Shown here: one piece after another, positions 1 to 6,159 of the stretch | How the letters are laid out: every line of letters begins with the position of its first letter | How positions within the stretch are numbered: position 1 is the first letter of the stretch | IMG/VR virus record: IMGVR_UViG_3300012351_000032 | Coordinates: 1 to 20,897 of that record | DNA: 20,897 bases | Origin: a virus | Strand: one strand, 5' to 3' | Position numbers and translations under genes: made by a program | The notes under the pieces: generated by a model | The model's input: only the letters and a program-made list of their open reading frames with translations | Database searches by the model: none | What the model was told of the DNA's origin: nothing

Positions 1-198
1 GGCATGTCGGAGTCGTGGGTGCACCAGATGCTGAGGCGGCTGGCCGGCCTCGGCGCGGTCGTCCAGGTGGGCCGCGGCCGGTACGCCCCGGCCGGGGCGG
101 ACGGCGACGTGGCCGCGGCGATGGAGGCGGTCCGGTCGGCCGACGATGGCCTGCTGCGCGAGTTCCGGCAGTCCCGCCGCCGGGTTAACTCCGCGTGA
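1..198 (+). CDS. C-terminal part of a winged-helix protein (partial)
   Basis: The frame is open to the left edge, so this is probably the end of a longer gene rather than a 64-residue protein starting at the ATG at position 4. The visible part begins with a helix-turn-helix-like stretch (SESWVHQMLRRLAGLGAVVQ) followed by VGRGRYAP, the pattern of a recognition helix and wing in winged-helix domains. The remainder is a charged helical tail ending in Arg-rich sequence. In phages and plasmids such a C-terminal domain occurs in primase/replication proteins and in regulators; which one applies cannot be decided without the missing N-terminus. The stop overlaps an in-frame GTG at 195 of the next reading frame. 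Confidence 0.6.
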   Translation, partial: GMSESWVHQMLRRLAGLGAVVQVGRGRYAPAGADGDVAAAMEAVRSADDGLLREFRQSRRRVNSA

Positions 199-333
199 TC
201 CTCCAGCGGAGTTCCTCCAATTGGAGGTGCGCGCCCGTCTACGCGCAGGCGACGCGCGCACGCGCGAGAATCCTGCAATTGCAGGATTTCTGGAGGATGC
301 GGAGAGTGACGAATGGAGGATCAGTGGAGGATC
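196..333. repeat. Cluster of palindromes and TGGAGGAT repeats (operator-like)
   Basis: Two perfect palindromes share the centre CAATTG: CCTCCAATTGGAGG at 214-227 and AATCCTGCAATTGCAGGATT at 269-288. A 10-base inverted pair, TGATCCTCCA (196-205) and TGGAGGATCA (314-323), encloses them. TGGAGGAT recurs as direct copies at 291, 314 and 324. The dense symmetry between the end of one gene and the nuclease gene suggests binding sites for a dimeric regulator or replication protein; no protein partner can be named. Confidence 0.6.
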
Positions 334-740
334 GCGCGCGGTCGAGAAGCAAGGGCGACCAGGCCGGGCAAATGCGCCGTTACCGACGCAAGAACGGCGA
401 AGCACTCAATCTGCGACGCGCGGAACGAGAGCACGGCTCGGATTACACCCAGGTGTTCGCGGCGATGTGGGATGGGCAGGGCGGCCGGTGCTACCTGTGC
501 GGCCAGGAGATGATCCGCAGTAAGGCCAATGTTGACCACGACCACGCCTGCTGCCCGCCGCGGAGATCGTGCAGCGCTTGTCGGCGCGGTCTTGCTTGCC
601 ATCGCTGCAACGCCCTGATCGGCCAGGTAAAGGACGATCCGGAACTTCTCCGGCGCATCGCCGGCAACCTGGAGTCTCGCACCCCGGCAGCACGGCTCCG
701 CATTGCCGCCAAGCCGGTCCAGCTCGAGATGACGCCATGA
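324..740 (+). CDS. Endonuclease VII-type HNH nuclease
   Basis: Predicted metal-dependent nuclease of the recombination endonuclease VII class (His-Me finger), which in T4 resolves branched DNA before packaging. Visible order: a basic N-terminal helix region (RRYRRKNGEALNLRRAEREH), then CYLCG, then VDHDHACC with the catalytic His, a CSAC pair, and ACHRCNALIGQVKDDPELL, which matches the family's closing C-x-x-C-N...L-D-D-P pattern. The four-Cys zinc site is complete. The start is uncertain: GTG 324 has TGGAGGA a few bases upstream; ATG 372, GTG 306, ATG 297 and GTG 195 are in the same frame. The upstream ones would put the palindromes inside the gene, so 324 or 372 is preferred. The stop overlaps the ATG of the DUF2637 gene (ATGA). 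Confidence 0.8.
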   Translation: MEDRARSRSKGDQAGQMRRYRRKNGEALNLRRAEREHGSDYTQVFAAMWDGQGGRCYLCGQEMIRSKANVDHDHACCPPRRSCSACRRGLACHRCNALIGQVKDDPELLRRIAGNLESRTPAARLRIAAKPVQLEMTP

Positions 741-1543
741 CCATGACAGCAGCGCCGCACGCGAACGGCCGCGGCCGCTCCGTGACCCTGGCGCCGCTGC
801 GCCTGCCCGAGCACGGCCCCGCGCGGCCATGGCCGCAGCAGGACGATCCTGGACAGGCTCGGACGCCGCCGGACAAACCCGGACGCTGGCGTGCCATCGA
901 CGGCGACACGGCGATCCGCGTCCTGGCCGCCATCGTCGTGCTCGCCGTGGCCGCGTTCGGCGCCATCGTGTCCTACTCGCACATTTACGCTCTCGGCCGC
1001 GCCCACGGGCAAGATGGCACCGCCGCCCGGCTGCTGCCCTTGTCCGTTGACGGGCTGATCGCGGCTGCCAGCCTTGTCATGCTGCACGCTGCCCGCCGGG
1101 AGCTGCCTGTTCCCAGGCTCGCCCGGGGCATGCTCATCACCGGTGTCATCGCCACGATCGCCGCGAACATCCTCGACGGCCTGCCTGCAGCGTGGATCAG
1201 TTCTGTCGTGTCCGCGCTGATCGGCGCCGCCCTGTCTGCGTGGCCCGCTGTCGCGTTCATCGGCTGCGCCGAGATGGTTGTCCAGTTCGTCCGCGGCGCC
1301 CGGCATGACGCGGTGGCTGGCCAGCCGGTTGTCACCCCGCCTGTCATGGCGCACGATGACGGCAAGGACGGCGGGCCCGGCAGGCCGCCGCCGCCTGAGC
1401 GCCGCGCCGGCCTGACAAAGCAGGCCCGGGCCGCCGCCGTCATCCGGGACAACCCGGGCCTGGCGAACGCCGCCCTGGCTAAGCTCGCAGGCTGCGATAT
1501 CCGGACAATCTCACGTGCCAGGAACGGCAAGCAGGGAGCATGA
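737..1543 (+). CDS. DUF2637 family membrane protein with C-terminal helix-turn-helix
   Basis: A 268-residue protein with four predicted membrane helices, at about residues 59-86, 97-118, 129-152 and 154-186, after a Pro-rich cytoplasmic leader. This layout, including LSVDGLIAAASLVML in the second helix, is characteristic of the DUF2637 family found on actinobacterial plasmids and phages; some members were linked to plasmid spread, but the biochemical role is unknown. The C-terminus (residues about 225-262, with AALAKLAGCDIRTISRARNG) looks like a helix-turn-helix, so the protein may tether DNA to the membrane (inference). Translation is coupled to the preceding nuclease gene through ATGA; a second ATG lies two codons later. 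Confidence 0.85.
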   Translation: MTMTAAPHANGRGRSVTLAPLRLPEHGPARPWPQQDDPGQARTPPDKPGRWRAIDGDTAIRVLAAIVVLAVAAFGAIVSYSHIYALGRAHGQDGTAARLLPLSVDGLIAAASLVMLHAARRELPVPRLARGMLITGVIATIAANILDGLPAAWISSVVSALIGAALSAWPAVAFIGCAEMVVQFVRGARHDAVAGQPVVTPPVMAHDDGKDGGPGRPPPPERRAGLTKQARAAAVIRDNPGLANAALAKLAGCDIRTISRARNGKQGA

Positions 1544-1544
1544 C

Positions 1545-2026
1545 ATGAGCGAGACAGCACCGCCCGCCGGCCTCTCCGGCCATGACCGCCGCACCGTCGC
1601 CCGGGCCCGCGGGCTGATCGCGGTCTCCGGCCCCGCCGCCGTCAAGGAGCACACTGGCGACGCGGACGCCGGCATGGCGTACGCCTGCGCCTACGGCGAG
1701 GCCCGCGAGGTGATCGCCGGCCTGCTCGCCATCATTGAGCGCATCGCGGGCACCGGCGATGACGGCGACGGCCGGGAGGACGACGAGGCCTACGCCTGCT
1801 CCACGTGCGGCGCCCTGATCGGGATATTCGCCCCCCGCCCCGGCTGGCAGCATTACCCCGGCTGGCAGCACTACCGGGGCGAGGGCACCGCGGCCAGCCC
1901 GTTGACAGCGGGGGTCATCACCAGGACCTTGTCTACGACGGCGGGCTCTGGTGGTTCCCTGACCGGTCAATGTACGTCTACTACACCCCCCAGGCATGGC
2001 GGGATGACGGCCGCCTGCCCCGCTAG
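1545..2026 (+). pseudogene. Small Cys-containing protein broken by a one-base frameshift
   Basis: From ATG 1545 the frame reads a helical N-terminal domain (HDRRTVARARGLIAVSGPAA...), then YACSTCGALIGIF and HYRGEGTAASP. At about 1901 good coding passes to the -1 frame, where PVDSGGHHQDLVYDGG, then LWWFPDRSMYVYYTPQAW, runs to TAG at 2024-2026. Restoring one G at CCG|TT would give SPVDS and rejoin the halves. The original frame continues with low-complexity Thr/Ser/Pro sequence that does not look like protein. An 18-base tandem duplication (1839-1874) also repeats PGWQHY inside the gene. The function is unknown; small proteins with a CSTCG...GTAASPV pattern are, from memory, common in actinobacterial mobile elements. 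It could also be a sequencing error. Confidence 0.55.
1839..1874 (+). repeat. 18-base tandem duplication inside a gene
   Basis: CCCGGCTGGCAGCATTAC is followed directly by CCCGGCTGGCAGCACTAC, differing at one base. It adds six codons (PGWQHY) to the frameshifted gene. The reading frame is preserved by the duplication itself. Confidence 0.85.
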
Positions 2027-2027
2027 G

Positions 2028-2288
2028 ATGGCCGGGACCGTCCGGTCACCATCCTCCGCCTTGGCGCGCGCCTTCCGCGCTGCCCGCGGCGCGCCTGTCC
2101 AGGGGGGCATATTGGTCCGGGAGGCGGACGCGGCGGCGCTGGTGGCGGACGCGGCGATGGCGCTGGCGCGGCGCGGCCACGCCCCGGTGATCACGCACGC
2201 GAACGGCCCGGCGCTGGTGCGGCTGGCCGCGCTGATGCTCGACGGGTTCGGCGTCGGGACCACCGCCGAGAGTACGGAGGATGAGTGA
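2028..2288 (+). CDS. Small helical protein of unknown function
   Basis: An 86-residue protein starting at ATG 2028, one base after the TAG that ends the restored reading frame of the preceding broken gene. The core (LVREADAAALVADAAMALARRGHAPVITH..., then ALVRLAALMLDGF) is mostly amphipathic helix with one short beta-like stretch. It happens to be in frame with the N-terminal half of the frameshifted gene, which makes the two look like one 250-residue protein; the start context and composition argue that it is separate. The family is not recognised. The end overlaps the next ATG at 2281. Confidence 0.6.
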   Translation: MAGTVRSPSSALARAFRAARGAPVQGGILVREADAAALVADAAMALARRGHAPVITHANGPALVRLAALMLDGFGVGTTAESTEDE

Positions 2289-2478
2289 CATGGACTGCGT
2301 ATTCTGTCATCACCCGATGGCAGCTCATGATTTCCGCCGTGATCTCGGCCCCGGCCGCGGACACATCGCCGGCGGTTGCGCGCCCGTCCCGTGCACCGCC
2401 TGCCCGGGCGGCCGCTGCGAGGCGCTCGACGGGTTCGGCATCGGCGCCCGGGAGACGACGGAGGAACACGATGGCTGA
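2281..2478 (+). CDS. Small zinc-knuckle protein
   Basis: A 65-residue protein with MSDMDCVFCHHPMAAHDF at the start and CTACPGGRC near the middle. The C-x-x-C-H-H and C-x-x-C...C groups suggest one bound zinc. It starts at ATG 2281 just before the preceding stop (TGA 2286-2288), with GTACGGAGG upstream as ribosome binding site, and ends inside the next gene's start. Proteins of this pattern are frequent in actinophages with no assigned role. Confidence 0.65.
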   Translation: MSDMDCVFCHHPMAAHDFRRDLGPGRGHIAGGCAPVPCTACPGGRCEALDGFGIGARETTEEHDG

Positions 2479-2989
2479 CGACCTAGCCGCCACCCTGGCC
2501 GGGTGGCGCAAGACTCACCTCGAAGCCACTCCGGGTCCGTGGGGCAGCGAGGAGAAGCACGGACGCGACATCGCCGATGAAGGGTGGTCCGAGGTCCGCA
2601 TCATCGGCCCCCTTGACTCCCCGTCGCCGATCGCGATCACCTACCTGACCAACATCCTGGAGGCGGACTACACCGAGGCCGACGCCGCGTTCATCATCAC
2701 CGCCAGGACCGCGATGCCCCGTCTCCTCGCTGCCGTAGAGGCCGCACTGAAGCTGCACGCCCGTCAGGACAAGCCGGTCCGTTCCTGGGATCTGGGCTTG
2801 CGCTGCGAGGCTCACGACTGGACGAAGAACACGGTCCGGTCATTCGACGCGGTGCGCGACTGCCCGGACTGCTCGTACCGGGACCGCCACCCGTGCGTGC
2901 ACTGCCGCTGCGAGGACTGGCCGTGCCCGACCGTCCTGGCCATCACGGCGGCACTGACCGGAGCGGAGCCCGCCGTTCCGCGCACGTAA
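2471..2989 (+). CDS. Hypothetical phage protein with N-terminal ATPGPW motif and C-terminal Cys cluster
   Basis: A 172-residue protein. Residues 1-110 have WRKTHLEATPGPWGSEE, IIGPLDSPSPIAITYL and DAAFIITARTAMPRLLAAVE; the spaced pattern A-T-P-G-P-W followed by D-A-x-F-I-x-x-A-R is seen in many small phage proteins sometimes compared with the Ea22-like group. The C-terminal third has seven Cys (CEAHD, CPDC, CVHCRCEDWPC), suggesting a zinc-binding tail. A ribosome site GGAGGAA lies upstream of ATG 2471. The role is unknown. A 69-base gap with its own inverted repeats follows. Confidence 0.65.
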   Translation: MADDLAATLAGWRKTHLEATPGPWGSEEKHGRDIADEGWSEVRIIGPLDSPSPIAITYLTNILEADYTEADAAFIITARTAMPRLLAAVEAALKLHARQDKPVRSWDLGLRCEAHDWTKNTVRSFDAVRDCPDCSYRDRHPCVHCRCEDWPCPTVLAITAALTGAEPAVPRT

Positions 2990-2994
2990 CTCGC

Positions 2995-3054
2995 CACCTG
3001 CCCCGATACGATGGTCTCCGTACGTCTCCCGGTACCGGCGGATGCGGGCAGGTG
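2995..3054. promoter_or_regulatory. Inverted repeat spanning a gap and covering the next start site
   Basis: CACCTGCCC (2995-3003) is the exact complement of GGGCAGGTG (3046-3054). Between them lies the perfect palindrome CCGGTACCGG (3029-3038) and a weak -10-like TACGAT (3006-3011). The right arm covers the likely ribosome site of the gene starting at GTG 3059. It could be an operator or an RNA hairpin that hides the start. Confidence 0.45.
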
Positions 3055-3058
3055 ATGC

Positions 3059-3793
3059 GTGGCCACTGCGGCGGACCTCGTGCGGGAGGCGTGCACGCTG
3101 CTGGCCTCCTACCTGCCGCGGCTGGAGCGGCTGGCCCCGGAGCCGGACGTGGCCGCGCCCGCCGCCCCCGGGATGGCCGCCCGCCCCCCGGCCGCGCCGC
3201 TGCCCGGCAACGCCGCCGCCCTGTTCGCGCTGACGTCCGTCCACGCGACCGCCCGGCAGCTGGAGGGCGTCCTGAAGTACGCGGCCGGGGCCCGCCGCGG
3301 CGGCCCGCTGGCGGTGCGCGGCGGCTCCGACGCCAACACGCTGGCGGCGCTGGACGCCATCGGCGCCCTGGCCGAGATCGCCGACGACGACCTGTACCGG
3401 CTGGTCATCGCCGAGCTGGAGCAGCGCCTGGACGAGGCCCGCAGCGTCGCGGCGATCGACGAGGCGCAGCGGTGGCGGCACCTGCGCGGCCGGGCCTGCC
3501 CGTACTGCGGGTGCCTGGTCACCCTGAAGGTCGCGCTCGACGCCCGGGGCCGCCCGACCGGTCACGTCGAGTGCTTCGCCGGGGCCCGCGCCGACGGCGG
3601 GCGCTGCCTCGACGGCAACGGCCTGCGGCCCGTCGCCGCCATGGGCACCGACGAGCGCGGCCGTCCCGTGCTCGCGTGGGCGGACGGCAGGGTCGAGACC
3701 GTGCCGGATCTGGAGGAGTTATGCGCATCATCGGCGCTGATGTGGGCGGCCATTCGGACGCCTACCCGGTCCGGTATGAGGTGCTGCCCCTGA
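3059..3793 (+). CDS. Zinc-ribbon protein of unknown function, probable run-on C-terminus
   Basis: A 244-residue protein. The first 160 residues are helical and Ala/Asp/Glu-rich (ASYLPRLERLAPEP, ANTLAALDAIGALAEIADDD). A zinc-ribbon-like part follows: RACPYCGCLVTLKVALDARG, HVECF, then GGRCLDGNG and MGTDERGRPVLAWADGRVET. The last 24 codons (from about 3721) overlap the next gene entirely and lose the G/C third-position bias, so the ancestral stop was probably near VPDLEE. Starts GTG 3052 and ATG 3055 are in other frames; GTG 3059 is used here. No function can be given; the ribbon suggests nucleic acid or protein binding. Confidence 0.65.
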   Translation: MATAADLVREACTLLASYLPRLERLAPEPDVAAPAAPGMAARPPAAPLPGNAAALFALTSVHATARQLEGVLKYAAGARRGGPLAVRGGSDANTLAALDAIGALAEIADDDLYRLVIAELEQRLDEARSVAAIDEAQRWRHLRGRACPYCGCLVTLKVALDARGRPTGHVECFAGARADGGRCLDGNGLRPVAAMGTDERGRPVLAWADGRVETVPDLEELCASSALMWAAIRTPTRSGMRCCP

Positions 3794-3951
3794 AAGATGG
3801 CGCGGCGCTCAAGCTGGCCGACGCCCTCGGGCGCACTGCCGAGGTCGCGCTGACCGCCCATGATGCGCGCGTGCTAGCCCTGGCGCTGCTTGGCGCGCTG
3901 CCCCGCCAGTCCGTTTCGGGCGTGCTCGGAGCGGCGGCGAATGGCACGTAG
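3721..3951 (+). CDS. Small protein of unknown function
   Basis: A 76-residue protein preceded by CTGGAGGAG, a strong ribosome site. The sequence (MRIIGADVGGHSDAYPVRYE, KDGAALKLADALGRTAEVAL) predicts a mixed alpha/beta fold without Cys. Its start lies inside the preceding frame. Its TAG stop abuts the next ATG at 3952, pointing to one operon. It is not recognised. Confidence 0.6.
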   Translation: MRIIGADVGGHSDAYPVRYEVLPLKDGAALKLADALGRTAEVALTAHDARVLALALLGALPRQSVSGVLGAAANGT

Positions 3952-4164
3952 ATGGCTGCGCAGGAGCGCGCGAAAGGCGTCTGCCCCGAGTGCGGGCGGA
4001 CCGTCTCCGGCCGCGCTGTCGGACCCCAGGAAGACGCCGCAGGCCGGAGGTTCGTTGCCCTCGGCCCGCATAACCGGCAGCCGCGCGGCGCCCGCCGCCC
4101 CGCCGTGTGCCTGTCCAGGGGCGCCCGCCGCGTCGTCCCCCGCGTCGGCGGGCCCGCTGACTGA
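3952..4164 (+). CDS. Small CPECG zinc-ribbon protein
   Basis: A 70-residue basic protein: GVCPECGRTVSGR near the start, then LGPHNRQPRGARRPAVCLSR. CxxC plus a distal Cys and His is consistent with a zinc knuckle, and the combination CPECG...GPH is a pattern remembered from actinophage proteins of unknown function. The ATG follows the previous stop without any gap, so translation probably continues from the upstream gene. Confidence 0.6.
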   Translation: MAAQERAKGVCPECGRTVSGRAVGPQEDAAGRRFVALGPHNRQPRGARRPAVCLSRGARRVVPRVGGPAD

Positions 4165-4180
4165 GCTCTTCGGCATCCCG

Positions 4181-4438
4181 GTGGTCGTTGATGACCGCAT
4201 GCCGCCCGGCGTCGCTTTGGTCGTCGTCCGGGAGGTGCGCGCCCCGCCGCCGCTCGACGGGCTCGGCGGTGACACCATGCTCGCCGTCGCGGCCGTGCCC
4301 GGCAAGATCCTGGAGGAGTGGCGGCACGCCGCCATGGGCGTGTGGATAGCGTGGCCGCACGCGGCGGACGCGATCCACGCGGAGGAGATGACCGTCGCCC
4401 AGCTCCGCGCCATCCTCGCCGCCCGGGACGCCGGGTGA
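4181..4438 (+). CDS. Small protein of unknown function, start uncertain
   Basis: Good coding sequence begins around LTELFGIPVVVDDRMPPGVA and runs to a helical end (EEWRHAAMGVWIAWPH, EEMTVAQLRAILAARDAG). The first usable start after the preceding stop is GTG 4181, giving 85 residues, but conservation-like sequence begins eight codons earlier at CTG 4157, where ATG or GTG would be expected. A longer frame back to ATG 3890 exists, but that part is a Pro/Ala-rich shadow of the gene at 3952. The end overlaps the next GTG (4435). Confidence 0.5.
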   Translation: MVVDDRMPPGVALVVVREVRAPPPLDGLGGDTMLAVAAVPGKILEEWRHAAMGVWIAWPHAADAIHAEEMTVAQLRAILAARDAG

Positions 4439-4623
4439 GCACTGATGAGCTGGCCAGGGCGCAAGCCGAATTCCTTGCCGCATCCGTCACGGTGTGGCGG
4501 GAGATCGACCGGCTGGATTCACGCCCGGAGGGCTATCGCCCGACTGCGATGGACGTGGAGCTGCGCAAGCGGGAGCGTGCGGCCTGGGAACGGTACCGCG
4601 ATCTTCTGGACCGCGCGCCGTGA
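4435..4623 (+). CDS. Small helical protein
   Basis: A 62-residue, charged, all-helical protein (ELARAQAEFLAASVTVWREI, DVELRKRERAAWERYRDLLD). It starts at GTG 4435 overlapping the previous stop (GTGA) and ends overlapping GTG 4620. The heptad-like spacing suggests a short coiled coil or helical hairpin. It is not recognised. Confidence 0.6.
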   Translation: MSTDELARAQAEFLAASVTVWREIDRLDSRPEGYRPTAMDVELRKRERAAWERYRDLLDRAP

Positions 4624-4877
4624 CCGCCCACGGGTGGACCCTCGGCGAGGCGTGCGAGGAGTTCGGGCGCGCCGGGCAGCCCGTCGAGGAGGCCCGGTTC
4701 GCGGTCATCGTCCGTAACCTGCCCGGCCTGGTGCCCGTCGGCGAGGCCAGGAAGCTGCCCGGCAGCCGCGGCGGCCGCGGCCATGCCCTTTATGAAATCG
4801 GCGAGCTGCAGCGCCTTCACGCTGCGCTGGCGCCGTGGCTCACCGTGCAGGACGCGCCAGGAGGGACGCATGGATGA
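4620..4877 (+). CDS. Small possible DNA-binding protein
   Basis: An 85-residue protein: TLGEACEEFGRAGQPVEEAR, FAVIVRNLPGLVPVGEARK, GRGHALYEIGELQRLHAALA. The order of a helical segment, a Pro/Gly turn with Arg/Lys residues, and a second helix that reads like YEIGELQRLH resembles small helix-turn-helix proteins of phages. The G-R-G-G-R-G-H loop could be a wing. That role is inference only. It starts at GTG 4620 by overlap with the preceding TGA and has no ribosome site of its own. Confidence 0.55.
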   Translation: MTAHGWTLGEACEEFGRAGQPVEEARFAVIVRNLPGLVPVGEARKLPGSRGGRGHALYEIGELQRLHAALAPWLTVQDAPGGTHG

Positions 4878-5037
4878 ACCCGCATATGATTACCCGCTGA
4901 CGAACAGCGGCCCGCTGTGCCGCGCCGAGGAGTCGGGCTACCTGGACAGCACCGACGTGTACTGCCCGTTCACGGCGGGTCCGTGTACTGGCGGCTGCCC
5001 GACTAACCGTGAGCGTGCTTGCATCCTGGGACCGTGA
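4870..5037 (+). CDS. Small Cys-rich protein
   Basis: A 55-residue acidic protein with Cys in PLCRAEE, YCPFTAGPCTGGCPTN and ERACILGP, five in all. A strong ribosome site (AGGAGGG, 4858-4864) sits six bases before ATG 4870, and the gene overlaps the end of the previous one. It could bind zinc or a metal cluster; nothing more can be said. Confidence 0.6.
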   Translation: MDEPAYDYPLTNSGPLCRAEESGYLDSTDVYCPFTAGPCTGGCPTNRERACILGP

Positions 5038-5042
5038 GAGGA

Positions 5043-5213
5043 ATGGACGACTTGGGCCAGATCGCCTACGAGGCGTACATCAAGAGCTGCGGCGGCAAGA
5101 GCATCCACGGCGAGGACCTGCCGGACTGGGCAGGCCAGAGCCCGGCCATCCGGGCGCACTGGGATGCCGCCGCGCAGGCTGTAGTCAGGGCCGTAGTGGG
5201 CGATGGCGGCTGA
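5043..5213 (+). CDS. Small conserved phage protein of unknown function
   Basis: A 56-residue protein (MDDLGQIAYEAYIKSCGGKS, DLPDWAGQSPAIRAHWDAAA). The pattern G-x-I-A-Y-E-A-Y...G-K-S...L-P-x-W...S-P-A-I-x-x-x-W is widespread among small actinobacterial phage proteins (recollection). A GAGAGGA site lies directly before ATG 5043; an upstream ATG at 5019 would overlap the previous gene. The gene ends before a 74-base gap. Confidence 0.65.
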   Translation: MDDLGQIAYEAYIKSCGGKSIHGEDLPDWAGQSPAIRAHWDAAAQAVVRAVVGDGG

Positions 5214-5254
5214 CCGCCCGTAATCCGCGCGGCGCCCTGGCGCGTCCTGTAGGT

Positions 5255-5272
5255 TGACCGCAACTGACCGCA
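5255..5272 (+). promoter_or_regulatory. Direct repeat TGACCGCA at 10-base spacing before the secreted-protein gene
   Basis: TGACCGCA occurs at 5255-5262 and 5265-5272, exactly one helical turn apart; a partial copy TGACCGCC lies at 5211. The repeats are in the only sizeable gap in this gene run and precede a gene with its own ribosome site (GGGAGG), so they may be activator or repressor sites. TTGACC at 5254 could alternatively be a -35 box without a clear -10. Confidence 0.35.
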
Positions 5273-5287
5273 CCGGGAGGCGCCTCC

Positions 5288-6139
5288 ATGTCCAGACGCA
5301 TCACCGCGCTCGCGGCGGGCGCCGTCCTCGCCGCCGCCCTGGCCGCAGCCGGCGCCACCGCGGCGCGCGCCACCACCGGCACGTGCACCAGCATCGCCAC
5401 CCCCGTCAGCGCGCCCATCGGCTGCGGCGGGGTTTACCTGCCGCTGCTCGGCTCCGGCATCCAGCCCGACGCGTCCTCGCTCACGCTGACAGCGGCGAGC
5501 GACACGTGGAACGCGCAGGTGACCGTCACCCCGTACAGTGCCAGCGACTCCGCCCAGGACTTCACCGTCTGGCAGGCGTGCTCGTTCACCGTCGGCAGCG
5601 CCCCGGTCGCCCCGACAGCGGCCATGCCGTGCGGCACGAACGGCAGCCCGGTCCTGGACCCGGTGTCCGGGTTCGGCGAGTACGTGGCCGAGGTCACCCC
5701 GGACGGCCGTCACCTCGGCGGGACCATTAACAGCACCGGCAACCTGTGCCTGTCCGTCGAGGCCGTCCGCGACGGGCCGAGGACCTGGTGGGGCGGCCTG
5801 GCGATCCGCTGGCACGCCGTCGAGCGGACCTGCAATACGTTCGGCGCGCACTTCACCGCCGGGGCCCCTGACGGCGGCGCGGGCGTGCCCGGCGTCGTCA
5901 ACCTCGCCAACCGGTTCCAGACCTGGTCACCGATCCCGGCCGCCGGCGGCTACGTGCTCGCCAATAACGCCCTGTCCGGCAACGCGTTCAACCACCCGCT
6001 CGTCCTGGACGCCCGCGGCGGCCGCGGCCCGCAGGTGCTCGCCTTCCCGGAGAACGACCGCGCCAACGAGATCTGGAAGGTGATCGGCTGCACGAACCCG
6101 GTCACCGCCCTGACCCCCGGCTTCTTCAGCTGCCCGTGA
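5288..6139 (+). CDS. Secreted cysteine-rich protein with Sec signal peptide
   Basis: A 283-residue protein with a clear signal peptide: MSRR, a hydrophobic Ala/Leu core, and ARA at 26-28 before TTGTC, so cleavage after residue 28 is likely. The mature part has eight Cys, an even number suited to disulfides, and is mostly beta-like (SLTLTAASDTWNAQVTVTPY). The end (HPLVLDARGGRGPQVLAFPE, NDRANEIWKVIGC) resembles a lectin-like beta-trefoil repeat (weak impression). It has no membrane anchor after the signal. Within a phage gene run of cytoplasmic micro-proteins it looks like a moron: a cargo gene acting outside the host cell, perhaps in surface modification or exclusion. The role is unproven. It has its own ribosome site (CGGGAGG) and control-like repeats upstream. 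Confidence 0.7.
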   Translation: MSRRITALAAGAVLAAALAAAGATAARATTGTCTSIATPVSAPIGCGGVYLPLLGSGIQPDASSLTLTAASDTWNAQVTVTPYSASDSAQDFTVWQACSFTVGSAPVAPTAAMPCGTNGSPVLDPVSGFGEYVAEVTPDGRHLGGTINSTGNLCLSVEAVRDGPRTWWGGLAIRWHAVERTCNTFGAHFTAGAPDGGAGVPGVVNLANRFQTWSPIPAAGGYVLANNALSGNAFNHPLVLDARGGRGPQVLAFPENDRANEIWKVIGCTNPVTALTPGFFSCP

Positions 6140-6159
6140 CGCACACGAGGACGCACACG

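Noticed and set aside
321-1560. Several long reading frames on the - strand (for example 491-1354 and 985-1560)
   Set aside because: They are Arg/Ala/Gly-rich mirror frames of well-supported + strand genes, a usual effect of very high GC content.
1895-1910. Programmed -1 frameshift in the gene at 1545
   Set aside because: No slippery heptamer is present at CCCGTTG and the product either way would be odd; a lost base is simpler.
3890-4160. N-terminal extension of the gene at 4181 back to ATG 3890
   Set aside because: This part is Pro/Ala/Ser-rich and overlaps the well-formed CPECG protein in another frame.
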